Of a stretch of DNA of 64,000 bases, positions 9,940 through 20,799 are shown piece after piece. Numbering within the stretch: position 1 is the stretch's first letter; each line of letters opens with the position of its first letter. The stretch is taken from contig JAMJFZ010001133.1 of the NCBI GenBank assembly GCA_026225945.1, positions 7,150,501 to 7,214,500 of the forward strand, given 5' to 3'. The DNA comes from Cricetomys ansorgei. Lineage: Eukaryota; Chordata; Mammalia; Rodentia; Nesomyidae. The notes beneath the pieces are model-generated. The model did not search any database. It was not told the DNA's origin and saw only the letters and a list, made by a program, of their open reading frames with translations. Made by a program: the position numbers and the translations under genes.

Positions 9940-12496
9940 CTGATGAACATCATGCATTAAAATTGAAGGAATTTACTTACATGTAAAAATGAGTGCAGTG
10001 AAAATTTCAGACAAACAAATGTCATGATTGGTGGGAAAACTTGAGTTGGGAGCCCATATACAATCAGACTAAAATGAGTTCTTATGCTGTAAATATTCTG
10101 GTTAATTAATTTCTGTTTTTCCTGTGTATTATACAGCATTAAAGTGACTCAGAGTTTCTATAGTCGGCCTTTTGTTAACACAGTTCCCAGGAATCCTTCT
10201 TACCAAAAGGTGGCCACAAAATTTCCCATGGGCCAGAGGATTTGGATGAACCTGCAGGCAGTGCTCTTGTTTGTCCCGACTATATCCACACAGTCACCCA
10301 CCCACAGGCAGCTGAGTGGGATGAGATGATGTATCTTAAATTTTTTCTTATCCCTAAAAAAGAAGCCGATATTTCTGTTAGTTTCCTTTTCATTGAAGGT
10401 AGAACTGCTCCTGGTCAGACCTGGTTCTTCTTGTTCCAGAGAAGAGAACTCATACCTGTCAAAACGGGTGTCACCAAAGCCTGTACTGAAGGAAGTTACT
10501 GGGTACACACTTCTCTATTTCTGATCAGTGAGTGTTTGAATAACCATACTATGTATTTGAAAGACATGGTGTTTTTAGACAGTTTCATGTATTAGTTATA
10601 AAATTAATTTTCAGTATTTGACTGTCTATTTAGTTAAGAATTAAACTTTTCTTCTTGGTTAACTTCCATAATTTCCTTACCTAGAAAATTAAAGATTTTA
10701 TATTTAATTACATGATCATATTGAATAGAATTTTCAATATATAGTATTGAAATATCGACCAATTTAACAGAATTAATATTTCATTGTCATTCTCCTTTTT
10801 CTAACAAGTCATGTCAGCATTTACTGACAATCTCAGTACTACTCCTTTAATAAACCATAAAGCACACATCTCATATAGGTAATCACAAAGAGAATTCAGT
10901 TTTCCAGTAACCTAGTCCATTGATTAGAAGTATATTTTCCTATCAAGCATTCTTGGTTACCATAAGTGTTTTTGAGAAACAATCTTCTTAGGAGCAGAAG
11001 TTTGGTTCTTTTTTTCTTGGTTATTTTTATATGGAGTTTGTTCTTTGCTAACTTCACATACAGATACGGTGTGTTCTGACTATTTCTGCCACTTTGTCTT
11101 CTTTTCCTTCTACCTCCTGACAACTATTCTTACCACATTCACGCTATTTGTATTTTTTTTATGATTTACTAATTTTTACCTGTGAAGTTTATTGTGATAA
11201 TCTCTATTTAGAACTCTCCTTTAGAGCCTTTTCAGCTAACATTTGGGCTACAGAACTGAAAATAACACTCTGCCTCACTCTCAGATATTTTCAGGAGCCA
11301 GGAGATAGTATGTCATAGATATAATCACTGATGCATTTGGCCAATATATAAATCTTTCTGAATCCAAAACATTTGAAGATTAACATGGTATTATAAATGA
11401 AAACTGCCACCTGGCAGAAAAGGCACATACCTTTAATCCCAGTAATTGGGAAAAAGAGCAGGCAGAGCTCTGTGAGTTCAAGGCCAGCTTGTTCTACAGA
11501 GAGTCCAGGACAGCCAGAGTTGCAACAGAGAAAAGATGTCTCAAAAATAAAATTGTCAACCCCATCTAATATAACATATGTTGTCTATTAAAGCAACAAC
11601 CATAATTACAAGCTTCCCCTCTCATTGTTACCATCTGTAAACAACAAGGATAGCAGTCCTTTCTTATCATGTTTTTAATATTTTATTTTGAGGAAATGTC
11701 TCACTGTGTAGTCCACAATGTTCAAAAAATGGCAGTACTCGTAGATTAGTTTCCACATTATAGAACTCTGTCATGTACAGTCTAACACAGTAGCCTCCTT
11801 TAAAAGTTTCTTGCTGTATTTTCCAAAGGGCCCTATAGCAGAATACCACCTTAAATAATTCATTCTTTATAAATATGTCTAAAACACTTGTGAAGACAAA
11901 ATTGAAGAAAAAAATGTGCAGGGGAAAGTACACTGAGCTTCCACACTGCACAAAGAATTCTATGAATCTAACTAAGAGCAGATCAAGTGGTTATCAAAAT
12001 CCATATGGACAGTCATGAAAACACATATACCAGTGACATTATAAAGACAGAATAGGTTCCATTTATGTAGTTAAGAATATATTTGTGTGATTACATATGT
12101 GTATATACATATGTATACACACACTCGCATTCATTATAAAAAAGAAGCCATCATTTGAAAAAGAGCAAGGAAGGTAAGATGGGAAGAGTTGGAAGGAAGA
12201 TGAAAAGGGGGAAATGACAATGAAGTAGTTATACAATAATTTCAAAAGTAAAAGTAAATTTAAAAAAAAAACAAACCTTTGATATTATTGAATAATAAGC
12301 CATAATAAATGTGTAGCCTGTCATAGTAAGGAAGACATGATGTATATACTTACAGATTATTAGACACAACCAAAACATCACTGAACAAGGAGAGATGCCG
12401 TTTCTTCCTTCTCCAGCCTGTTTTGATTTCCAAGGGTCCTTGGCACAGCAAGGTTTGATATATTCCCACTGTGGCTTTCTCCTCAATGTTTTCCAT
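719..12496 (-). CDS. Locus A: ARHGAP20-like RhoGAP gene, nine coding exons, 3' part outside the window
   Basis: Multi-exon gene read on the minus strand. Coding exons in order: 12354-12496, 10204-10353, 9469-9510, 8659-8740, 4622-4699, 3056-3119, 1693-1875, 1303-1475 and 719-880. Every intron is GT..AG and every phase fits, giving about 358 codons without a stop. The joined translation follows ARHGAP20 order: N-terminus, PH-like module, Ras-association-like region, linker, then the first RhoGAP exon. ARHGAP20 is a GTPase-activating protein for Rho-family GTPases that is regulated through its RA domain. The remaining RhoGAP exons should lie left of position 1, because in duplicate A' the next exon is about 4 kb further on. 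The catalytic Arg is Leu here, so GAP activity is doubtful. Family assignment is strong; the exact paralogue and expression are unknown. Confidence 0.85.
1303..1475 (-). CDS. Locus A exon 8 (linker before RhoGAP)
   Basis: This 173-nt exon has acceptor CATATGCAG and donor TG|GTAGGT. It begins by completing a Lys codon and ends GKLFAKDLTSVCEGGNLPTP followed by IM, matching ARHGAP20 GQLFGVSLPDLCENDNLPKP. The N-terminal part is Ser/Gln-rich and diverged, as expected for a linker. It ends in phase 0 and joins exon 9 directly. Confidence 0.87.
1693..1875 (-). CDS. Locus A exon 7 (RA-like domain, end)
   Basis: This 183-nt exon has acceptor CTCCTCATAG and donor CA|GTAAGT. It opens with YEYPYDIIMNN (ARHGAP20 HEYPYGIKMSH) and closes with GRFFLKPKKPARSLQQN (ARHGAP20 CQFILKPTRLATAQQLS), so both ends of the RA region are recognisable. 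The middle is diverged and about ten residues shorter than in ARHGAP20. No stop in this copy; A' has one. Confidence 0.87.
2541..2670 (-). mobile_element. B2/B3 SINE, reverse orientation
   Basis: Contains GGTGCTGGAAATTGAATCCA, GGTCTTCTGCAAGAGCAACA and CACTGAGACATTTCTCTAGCC, the reverse complement of the B2/B3 body and A box. It lies in the intron between A exons 6 and 7. Confidence 0.75.
3012..3054. repeat. 8-bp minisatellite (CTTAGTTA)n beside exon 6 donor
   Basis: About four to five units of CTTAGTTA lie directly intronic of the A exon 6 donor (3055). On the minus strand each unit reads GTAACTAA, resembling a weak donor core. Absent from the right duplicate. Confidence 0.85.
3056..3119 (-). 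CDS. Locus A exon 6 (RA-like domain, middle)
   Basis: Acceptor CCACCAG and donor GG|GTAAGT enclose 64 nt (21 codons plus one base). The translation SVQNYQLWYSPSLEEAARPL matches ARHGAP20 SERDYQLWVNSGKEAAPYPL, including the invariant YQLW. The donor abuts an 8-bp minisatellite at 3012-3054 that duplicate A' lacks. Confidence 0.87.
3956..3992. repeat. (GACAGA)n-like simple repeat
   Basis: Repeated GACAGA/GAGACA units; a shorter form is at 51975-51990. Confidence 0.8.
4622..4699 (-). CDS. Locus A exon 5 (RA-like domain, first part)
   Basis: This is a 78-nt, 26-codon symmetric phase-0 exon with acceptor TTTTTGTAG and donor CT|GTGAGT. It reads LNVRATNTETVDDIIKKVLP and corresponds to ARHGAP20 ITVMNSDTANEVINMSLPML, the beta-strand plus helix opening the Ras-association domain. 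An internal GTACTACC could act as a donor but would break phase with exon 6, so the downstream GTGAGT is preferred. Confidence 0.82.
5655..5701. repeat. (TG)n microsatellite
   Basis: About 23 TG units; the duplicate at 53690-53710 holds only short TG runs. Confidence 0.95.
6891..6942. repeat. (GA)n microsatellite
   Basis: About 25 GA units, absent at the corresponding position (about 54840) of the right duplicate. Confidence 0.95.
7864..7930 (+). mobile_element. ID/B4-like SINE head
   Basis: TGTAACTCAATGATAGAACA then CTGTCTAGTGTGCTGAGCTCA resembles the tRNA-derived ID head (AGCTCAGTGGTAGAGCGCTTG), much decayed. Shared with 55856-55922. Confidence 0.5.
8659..8740 (-). CDS. Locus A exon 4 (PH-RA junction)
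   Basis: The exon is 82 nt with acceptor TCTGAGCAG and donor GT|GTATGT. It encodes 27 codons, including VPLQIITEDIPSCDS, corresponding to ARHGAP20 IPLKIFAKDIGNCAYS at the entry to the Ras-association domain. It starts in phase 2 and ends in phase 0, as exons 3 and 5 require. Confidence 0.82.
9287..9380. repeat. (TG)n plus (AT)n compound microsatellite
   Basis: TG run to 9324, then TATATATG and ACACAC stretches. Counterpart at 57311-57440. Confidence 0.9.
9469..9510 (-). CDS. Locus A exon 3 (PH-like C-terminal helix, 42-nt micro-exon)
   Basis: This tiny exon lies between acceptor GCATTACAG and donor AG|GTATTG. It encodes SLEQKVQWFFYLQ and matches ARHGAP20 SPEQKDKWLSLLQR, the PH C-terminal helix with its conserved Trp. 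One base at its 5' end completes a Cys codon with exon 2, and the two 3' bases complete an Arg with exon 4. The phase fit on both sides is what makes such a short exon credible. Confidence 0.82.
9785..9884 (-). mobile_element. B1 SINE, reverse orientation
   Basis: A T-run then GAGACTGAATTTCTCTGTTG and CTGTAGACCAGGCTGGCCTC, the reverse complement of B1. An (AT)n tract follows at 9885-9938. Intron between A exons 2 and 3; shared with 57870-57975. Confidence 0.85.
9885..9938. repeat. (TA)n microsatellite at B1 end
   Basis: About 26 TA units extending from the reverse B1; absent in the right duplicate. Confidence 0.95.
10204..10353 (-). CDS. Locus A exon 2 (PH-like module core)
   Basis: Acceptor CTTTTTTAG and donor TG|GTAAGA bound 150 bases: one base completing the Leu codon split from exon 1, 49 codons, and two trailing bases. 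It reads FKIHHLIPLSCLW near its start and WPMGNFVATF at its end, matching ARHGAP20 FKIKNKIKLTDMW and WPTVNFVATF. This is the most diagnostic PH segment in the locus. The whole exon and its flanks are absent from duplicate A'. Confidence 0.87.
11408..11552 (+). mobile_element. B1 SINE
   Basis: ACCTTTAATCCCAGTAATTG, GAGTTCAAGGCCAGCTTGTT and an A-rich end are B1 in sense orientation. Its 3' end coincides with the edge of the segment missing from the right duplicate. Confidence 0.85.
12130..12260 (+). mobile_element. LINE-1 3' end remnant
   Basis: Reads GGAAGGAAGATGAAAAGGGG, GAAATGACAATGAAGTAGTT, then an A-run at 12261-12270. It lies in the intron 3' of locus A exon 1 and is shared with 58640-58790, so it predates the duplication. 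Confidence 0.5.
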
Positions 12497-12533
12497 TTAG
12501 GAAAACAAAGCTTCTCCCGATACAGGTCTCCAA
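12354..12533 (-). CDS. Locus A exon 1 (start codon, PH-like module N-terminal half)
   Basis: The exon is bounded by acceptor CTGTAG (ending 12534) and donor CT|GTAAGT. The chosen start is the ATG at 12494-12496, directly after an in-frame TAA, so coding covers 47 codons plus two bases and the upstream 37 bases are 5' UTR. The frame ends in a segment reading KKRHLSLFSDVLVVSNN, which matches the ARHGAP20 PH beta strands around RHLFLFNDLFVVAKIK. A longer open frame over the same exon is the wrong frame: it does not join exon 2 in phase and shows no family resemblance. The N-terminus is much shorter than in ARHGAP20. A preceding untranslated exon is implied by the acceptor but was not located. 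Confidence 0.82.
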
Positions 12534-12829
12534 CTACAGAATAGGGATTCAGTGGTTAATTTATAAAACTGCTAAATTTCAAAGTCTGCTTGATGTTAAA
12601 ACATACGTTCGCTTCACTAAGAAAGCCTCTGGTGAGTTATAGACAGTTTTAAAATGGAAGAGGAAAGAAAGGTCACTTAGGAATAGAAGCATTGGGAAGA
12701 GATTCAAGAAGTTGACTGTTTTTAAGAAGGTTTCATGTTTTGGGACAAGAGAAGAGGGTAAGAGAGGTAGCAGGGAGCGTCTAGAGAACACTATTCTATT
12801 TCAGTTGAATGTAAGTGAGCATGATTTGG

Positions 12830-13510
12830 AAGTCGATCCTGTCTAATATGAAATAATACTAAAATATTGAGAAATAGGTGCTGAACAACAAATACATATC
12901 GGAGACAATAACAATTTGTGAAAACTGCTTTTAGATTTTGGGTTCAAATCTGCATAGTTCTTGTAAAACCTTTCTGGTAATAGTGAGTAAAAAAAAGTGA
13001 CTAGAGAAGCTAGTTACAATCTCTTAACTTGGACAGATATTTATTAACAGACACCATGACCCTGTGTAGTCCAGATTGTACCTCTCCTTACATGATAATC
13101 CTGTCTTTAGTTGCTTGGCACTGAATATTGCTAACATGAGTGGCTGATCATGAGGCCATACCTGAGTTAAGAATTAGTTCACATGGTCTCTCAGAATCCA
13201 GAGAAAAGTCTTCCTGAAACCATTAATCTATCATAAGGCCCAAAGCTACATTATTCATCAATACCTTTACCTGGTAGACTAGAATGGAAAACCTTTCAAT
13301 GGACGTGAAGTTATCTTTATTTTTCTTGGCAGGAAACACCAAAATTGGCTACAGCAGCTGGCAGACCACCTACTGAAGTCTGAGGATGCTGTCGTAGTCA
13401 GGGTCGAACATTATGATGTCAAGATTCTAAGGCTCATGTCATAACTGACAGAGTGACACATACATTTCATTACCTTTCAGCATTTGGCTTTGAAAAGTTA
13501 TTTTTGAACA
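12830..13510. repeat. Local duplicate, first member
   Basis: Shares many blocks with 15130-15770 in the same order, for example GAAATAATACTAAAATATTG, GCTTGGCACTGA and TGGCTACAGCAGCTGGCAGA. It lies 0.3-1.0 kb upstream of the exon bearing the locus A start codon. Part of it is also present at 59370-59840. Confidence 0.7.
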
Positions 13511-15129
13511 ACCTTTGAGCCACAAGTATCTCAACAGTCCCAAAATGTCTCAATTCCTGATTCTTTTAATCTATCAAAAGTCCATGTGTGATAAAGATGG
13601 CGTGCAGACACCACTGACATTATGAACCCTAAAGGCTACCAGAAATAATAATCATAGGAATCTTTAAATGAATGTAGTTCACCAAAATAATCAGAAACTT
13701 CATTCATGGGGAAGTCAGATTGCTTTGAAAACAAGGAAAGTGAGACACATGCATAGAAGTTAAGCCTAGAGCCACAAAGACTTATGATTGAAACATCCTT
13801 GGGGTATTCTGATAAATCCCCGAATAATGTATGTAGCATCCTTGAGGACACATAATCGTCATAGAAAGATAATGTAAAACTAGAATGTCTATGTCCTTAA
13901 ATGGCTGGATTTTGGTGATAATAATAGTTTGTATAGTCTACAAACTATGGATATTCTGAGATATGGAGAATTCTATAGTACTAGTTAACATGAAAACTTT
14001 ACTCAACTTTAAAGTACTTCATAAGGATTTTCTGCTGTATAATATTGATTTAAAATTACTGATATGTTTAAGTGTGATAAAAACAAAATCAGAAGGATAT
14101 TTGTGTATTGAAATGTTATAATTACACCCATTACTATGAAGCCTAATATAAATAGGTAGGAAGGAAATTAAAATCAGGTTTTGCACCAGAGAGAGACCCT
14201 GTTTCATTTTTTTTTAAACATTCAGATTTTCCTAAATAATTTAAGCCGTTTTGTTTGGTCTCAGAGATTGTATATATCCAAAAATGCTAGTCTTGGCACA
14301 ACTCAGTTTGGATTATAGAGGATTTCCTGTAATTATAAAATAAAAGCATTCAACAAGAATTATCAAATTGTACTTGTCCAGAAAACCAGACATTTTTACC
14401 CCTGGCAAACATGACATATGGCTCTACAATGCCCTGTTCACCTTTCAGGATATCAATACCCATTCTCTCCTTCAGGTACCTTGAGATTCCATTCTACTTA
14501 TTGTACATTGTTTAGCCCACACCTAGTTTTCTGTGCCTTCTCAGACTTCCCTCTCTCACCCTGCACTATTCTAGCTTCCAAATGCCCACCCCACCTGCTC
14601 TTTAAAAAGGCAAGGAAATTTTCCCCCTGCACCAGGTATCTCCACTCTTCTCCTCTGCTAATCTTTCATCTTTGAAACACAACCCTGGCCATGTCCAGTA
14701 TGTTCCTTTTTCTCTCTGTCTGTGAATGCTTTCAGATGCCTCTAGGTATTTTCTTTCTCTTCTCTACAATAAATATCTTTCCTGTATTGGCAGCAGTTTT
14801 AGTGGATTTTTTACTGTTCCTTGCTTGCAAAGCTTAAATATTTAAAAAGAAAATATCTATCTATATATATATCTATATATCTATATATATTTCCTTAAGC
14901 GAATATTACACAGGCCAAGACATGCTTCACCTCTAAAAGAATATGCACAGAATCACCATAGCTCTTAATTAGCAAACCTTAATCCCCTGAGAATCAAAGT
15001 GGTAGACACTGACAATAGCTGACAGTTGTCTCCACACAGTAAAACAGTGACACAAAGATACCTTACAGAAGTACCAATTATGTTTCATGATACACAAAAG
15101 TGAACACAGGAGCATGGTCACAAAGTCAT

Positions 15130-15770
15130 TCTTATCTAATCTGAAATAATACTAAAATATTGGGAAATAGGTTCTGAATAACACGATACATTTTAGCAAC
15201 AAAAAGGATTTGTGAAAACCAGAGAGTCTTAGATTTGGGATTAAATTCTATGCAGTTCCCATAAAACTTTTGTGGTAAAAATGGATGAAACAACTACATA
15301 CTGCAGAAAACAACCATCATTCTCCTGTACAGTACAGAGCATACCTCCCCTGATATGATAATCCTATTTCTTTATGGGCTTGGCACTGAGTATTGCTAAA
15401 AAGTGTAGCTGTTCATGAAGCCATAGCTGAGTTACGAATTAGGTCACATGGTCTAGAAGAATCAAGAGAGAAGTCGTACATAAACTATTAGTCTATCATC
15501 AGACTGAAAACTACTTATTAAACAATACCTTTATGTTGGAGGCTACAATGGAGAACCTATCAATGGATGTGAAGTTATCTTTCTTGGCAGGAAACATCAA
15601 AGATGGCTACAGTAGCTGGTAGACCACCCACTGAAGTCTGAGGTTTTTGTAGTGGTCAGGGTGACTGAACACTATGATGTCAAGATTTTAAGATTCATGT
15701 CATAACTGAAAAAGTGACATATGCATTTCATTACCTTTCAACTTTTGGCTTTGAAAAATTATTTCTGAAC
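15130..15770. repeat. Local duplicate, second member
   Basis: Direct repeat of 12830-13510, about 2.3 kb away, with small indels. No open frame of note in either copy. Confidence 0.7.
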
Positions 15771-17214
15771 AACTACTCATCCACAAAAGTTTACACAGAA
15801 TGACAGATTTTCACAACCATATCTGTATGAGTATGTGTGTATCCACACACACATACATATCCATATATTATATGGATGTACATATATGTACATAAGTACC
15901 TGCACATATAGATGTTGATTAAAATTGATAGTCACATACCTCCTCAAACTTTCAAACTATTCATGACTACTATAACCAGGAATTCAGGACTATGTTCTGT
16001 AGATCACTGTTTGGAAAGTACAAAAGGCCTATTTTCATCTATTTTTCCTATGTTCAGGGAAACCTGGTTATGTCACATCATAGCAAATGGCATCATGGAT
16101 GGGGCAATTTGGAGAGAGCACATGGTCTGAAAGGAAGGCAGACAGAATGAATCTGGGGTAGTCTTACTCTCTGCCATTGATGGAAGTTCTTTTCAGGGTT
16201 CTAGGAAAAGAACAATAATCCCTTCAGAAGGCAGCATTTCCAATGACAGTTTAGCTTCAGCATAGGACTTGATTCCTAAAATTGGAACTTCCATGCCACA
16301 GTTCAGTCTAAGCTTTTGGCAGATCAGACCATAATGGCCAAATTTTATCTACCCAGAGAACCAGTGTTTTAATCCTGATTCAATTAAGAAGAGGTCATTC
16401 CTACTACCTCAGGGACCTTTTATATTACTCAACAGACATGCCAATTGACACCCTAAGTTGTATACTTTTTAAATGATAATAAGGCCTTTTTCAATTTTCC
16501 ATTTTTTCATGGTAGTATCTTTTTCTTATTTTAAAAAATATATATCCGTGGACATATGGAATATTCACATTAATAAATTTTATCCCAATCAGTGTAACAG
16601 GAAGTTCATTCAATCATTCATATCATCGCATACTTTAAGAAGTTCAGTCACATAGTAACTCATTTAAGGACATGACTGGGCTGTTGCTTAAAGAGATTCA
16701 TTTTAACTCGTTTCATTATTGATAGAATTATGGTTACTACCGGATTGGAAATACAAATCTTAAATTCAACTGTGTAAAGAAATTTTTAAGGGCTTAAAAT
16801 ATATTTTTTAAACTGTAACTAGATGAGGATGGTTACAACTGTGCCTATGAAAATGGCCATTTTTTTTTTTTTAGTACTAACACTTCCTGTTTTACATATT
16901 GAAATATTTTACAAGTCTAAGAGGGTTAGAAGAAATATCCAAGATAATAATCAACATGAGAAGCCTCTTTATGCCCCTAAGCAGGGACACCGGTGAAACA
17001 TGCCTGGCATCTACAGCTTTACCTGGTAATGTAAACAGATTCCATTCTCCCTGTTTGGGAACCTTAAGTCTAAATCCAGAGCCGTGAATCCAATACTGGG
17101 AACTTCTGCTGCTTAGTGAGGCAGGAAAATGCTGTCCCTAAAAGTACATTTTCACTAGCTTTCCTTTTTCCTTGGGTTGCTTCACTTACCTTGACTGGCA
17201 TTGAATTGTATCAA

Positions 17215-17330
17215 TCAATTGTATCAATCCTGGAATTGATCTGTAGACCAGGGTAGCCTTGAACTCAGAGATTTGTAGGCTTCTGTCTTTTCAGGGCTGG
17301 GATTACAGTTGTGCACCATCATACCTCACC
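17215..17330 (-). mobile_element. Partial B1 SINE, reverse orientation
   Basis: GTAGACCAGGGTAGCCTTGA and GGGCTGGGATTACAGTTGTG are reverse B1 text with the 5' poly-T part missing. Confidence 0.7.
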
Positions 17331-17639
17331 ATAAACTTATTTTTAATATTCTTTCCACTTTTTAAATTCCTTTTCTCAAGGTGGAAGTTTAACTAGACAG
17401 GATCTTGCTCTGACGATACCACTCACTTTATATTGCTTAGTATCAGGAATTTCTTAAATCTGTTTATGGTTAGTGGTGCTCTGTTCCTCTTCCTAATGTA
17501 CATTTCTGTTGATGCTGATTCAATGTAAAAAAAAGCTTTTAATGCTTTGCCTAATCCAATCATCGGTCCTAGTCATGGAACTCTGGAGTTTTTTTTGCCT
17601 CTGTACATTCTAATCTTCAAGATACAAGCCTGGATATAA

Positions 17640-18400
17640 AGGCTTCAGACTCAGCCTCTGAGACTGACTCACTCTAGCTATCTCCATTTAAACGCAGAGC
17701 TGTACTGAACTATTCCGCTTGGGTGATTCAATTCACTTTCTACTCTGGCTCAAACCCTTCTCAAAGATAACTGGCTCAAACTGACCTCTGGATCTGGCTG
17801 ATTGTTTTTAACTCAGTTATCTGACTGATAATCTGACTGCCTTAGAGTCAATGGAACTGCTTTGCTAGACTTCAATCTGACTCACTCTTCCCATATGATA
17901 CTGACTTCTTCCAAGCTGCCCCTGTGTCTCTTCTCAGACTCCTCAGACTCCTAAGACTGCTTCACACCCCTCTGACTGCCATAGACTGCATCATACTCCT
18001 CTGTGTCTTATCCTTTGTCTCCTCTCCTCTATGTCCTCTCTGAGTTGATGGGCAGCTTTTCTATCACGAGAGTTGGATGTGTCCTCATTCTGAATCCTTC
18101 TGCCAATTCTTCCTGTAATACATCACTTTGCTGCTCTTCAGCCTGACTTAGTTCAGACTGTGTGACACTGATCTTTCTGAGCTCTGTTTCAGGTTTCTGC
18201 TTCCACACTGTTTCTTTCCTGCAGATTAAAGGTGTGTGCTATCACTGTTTTCCGAATACTTAATTAAAGGTGAGAACTAACATTTTTCTACATGTTATCT
18301 GGACCACACAGCCCTCTGAATGTGAACCCTTCATATAGACCCTTGGATTTGATCCTTTCCAAGGTGTCACACAGGCGTTTCAATATGAACCTTTCCCAGA
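17640..18400. mobile_element. Unclassified interspersed repeat, copy 1
   Basis: CT-rich DNA with many CTGACT/CAGACT motifs, similar in order to 24940-25790 (GTTGGATGTGTCCTCATTCT versus GTTGGGTGTGTCTTCACTCT; CTTCATATAGACC in both). Likely an old LTR-type or rodent medium-reiteration element; no open frame. Confidence 0.5.
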
Positions 18401-19689
18401 GCACACATTTTGCTGGATGAAATGATTTAATATAACTCTACACATTTTATATCTTTCCTGTTCATCTTGTTCCTTTTGATTTGAGATCGTCATAAGCATG
18501 AGCACTAATAAACACTGAGTTTTTAAATGTATTCAAATGTCTTCTGCATACTCCAATTATCCAAAAATATTCATTTAACTCACAGTCCGATTTTTTTGGA
18601 AGAGGGCAGAAAGCAGCCAATTCTTTGTATAAATATAACAAGAATGGTCTCTAGGCTTCATTTTAATTATCATTAAAGAAACTATTAAATACATTAATAC
18701 ATAAATACATAAATAAATTATTAAATAAATAATAATAATGATTATTTTTTCTTTTCTTTTTTAATACATCACAACCCACACCTCCCTACTTTCTAATCAT
18801 TTCAATTCCCCATATGTCTCCTGTTCCCCAGATCTACCCTTCTACCTTCCTCCAACAAATTCTCCTCAGAACAGAACAGTCCTCCTAGTATACCACTCAA
18901 ACATGGCATAACAAGATGGAACATGGCCAGGCATTAATTCCAACATCAAAACTGGCTAGGCAATCCAGCAGGAGAAAAATGGTCCTAAGCTCAAATAAAA
19001 GAGTCAGATACAACTGCAATCCAATTTGTATAAATTTTGCAAGAACACCAAAGCTAGAAAACCATATGCTATATTTAGAAGACCCTGAATTTCCATGTCT
19101 GACACTTCAGTTTCTGTGAGCACCTAAGTGTGTTGACAATTGACTATGTTGGGATTTTTCTCCTGGTGTCCTTGACCCCTCTGGTCACTGTAATAACTCC
19201 TTCCTCTATTCCATGGTGTTTCCAAAACTCTGCTTGATGATTGACTCTGTGTCTCCGTGTTTGTTCTCATCAGCAACCTGAAGGAGCTTCTCTGATACAG
19301 TGTGGACTAGATACTGATCTTGAGCAAAGTAAGATATCATTAGAAATCATCTCCTGGTTCTCAAGTCTCTAGTTCCTGGCCTGGCCTGCAGTATCAGGAA
19401 TGGATTCCCTCCTTGGGCATGGGGTTCTGTCTATTCATTGTCCCAGCAGATAATGAAGGAAGGATAAGTTATAGGTCAAATGTTTTGTCGCTGGGATGCT
19501 ATCTAAGTCCCACCACTGGAAGCTTTTGTTGGTTACAAGAGAAGGCCTATTCAGGCTCCCTATCACCAGTTGATAGAGGTTATTTCTTGGGTCATCCTTG
19601 AAGATTACAGAGAGTTTCCACTGCATTAGGTCTCCAGATCACCCCCTAAATGTCCTCCAATCCCAGTCACTTATCCATATAATCTTTCC

Positions 19690-19885
19690 ATCCATATATA
19701 CATATATTCATATTAATATATACGTATATATGTATATATATACACATGCTCATATATGTATTCATTGTATACATGTATATATAAATATATGCTTATATGT
19801 ATAAATAAACCTAATCATATATATACATATATATACATATGTATATGTGTATGTATGAATATATATATATATATATATAATCATA
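19690..19885. repeat. AT-rich low-complexity tract (TATACATATG-type)
   Basis: Interleaved TATATA, CATATG and GTATAC; open frames crossing it are composition artefacts. Confidence 0.9.
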
Positions 19886-20799
19886 TATACAATTTTTGAA
19901 CTTCCATGTTTGATTTACATGTCTTTTCCAAATGTATAAGCTTATTACCTCAATTAAGCCAAGTTTGTTTTTTATTTTCAAAGAAGGGAGGGGTTTTATA
20001 CTTCTTTTTTATCATGTGCTTACCAAATGCATTACATTTTGAGGCACTGGAGGAGAGAATTTTCAGTTTCACTAGAAACTGGATTAGAAGCAATCTGATC
20101 TGCATTTTAATTTGTGTATCTCTGCAATCCTATAATACTGACTGTTTCCATAGTTGCCTAGAACACTTGGACTTACTTTTCTTAATCTTCTTTATTAGTG
20201 GCTTACTGTTTCCACAATAAATTATTGTACATTTTAATTTAAATTTACTCTCAGATATATTATTTTTAATGTTAAGTATAATTTTCTTAATTCTGTTAAA
20301 GTTTGCATTAGGTTGCTTGAGGTTGGTAGAATTTCCTATTGTGTTTGTATGTATGTGTGTGTGTCTTTGCATAAATGTGAAGGTAAATAGTATTTTATGC
20401 TTTTTATATCATGCTGACAATAATTAAAGGCCACATATTTTCATTTTCTGTCTGTCATATTTTATATAATCTCCCCAAATGTCACAGATCCGATCACTAA
20501 TTATGATACTAAAGAGAAAGACTGAGTTGTAGAATCTGATCTCCTTCATTATATTATGAAATCCACCCAGTTTTGTGCCATTATGATAGTATTTCAGATA
20601 TTTTTTAATAGGCTAGAAAGTACAGTTTTTGTTTTATTTAAAATGAATTTTGATTTTCACTTTTTTCAATAATTAGTGATATAAACTTTAATTTTTGGCT
20701 GTCTTATCAGGTCATAATCCTCTTACTCATTTCATAAACCCTGTTTCTGTGGTATATAAACTTTTTCATGCTCTAGAATATTATACATTTAGAACATGT

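Larger units (their letters stand above)
1..13310. repeat. Segmental duplication, left copy
   Basis: The block is nearly collinear with 46493-59840 on the same strand. Position 1 aligns near 46493, exon 9 (719-880) with 47253-47414, and exon 1 (12354-12533) with 58872-59051. Similarity fades after about 13310. The unit spacing is about 46.5 kb and the left boundary is outside the window. Exons, introns and old SINEs are shared, so duplication came after those insertions. Confidence 0.9.
13520..20790. other. Non-coding upstream region of locus A
   Basis: Apart from the local duplicate (15130-15770), a partial B1 (17215-17330), the CT-rich repeat (17640-18400) and AT-rich tracts, no exon-like open frame with family resemblance or paired splice sites was seen. 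The untranslated first exon and promoter of locus A should lie here or further right, but no promoter could be identified. 18770-19640 has the texture of an old repeat. Confidence 0.5.

Noticed and set aside
12229..12486. 85-codon minus-strand frame over locus A exon 1 (and its copy at 58762-59004)
   Set aside because: It begins at TTG, runs through the donor site, and is in the wrong phase for the next exon. The shorter frame starting at ATG 12494-12496 matches the PH family and splices in phase.
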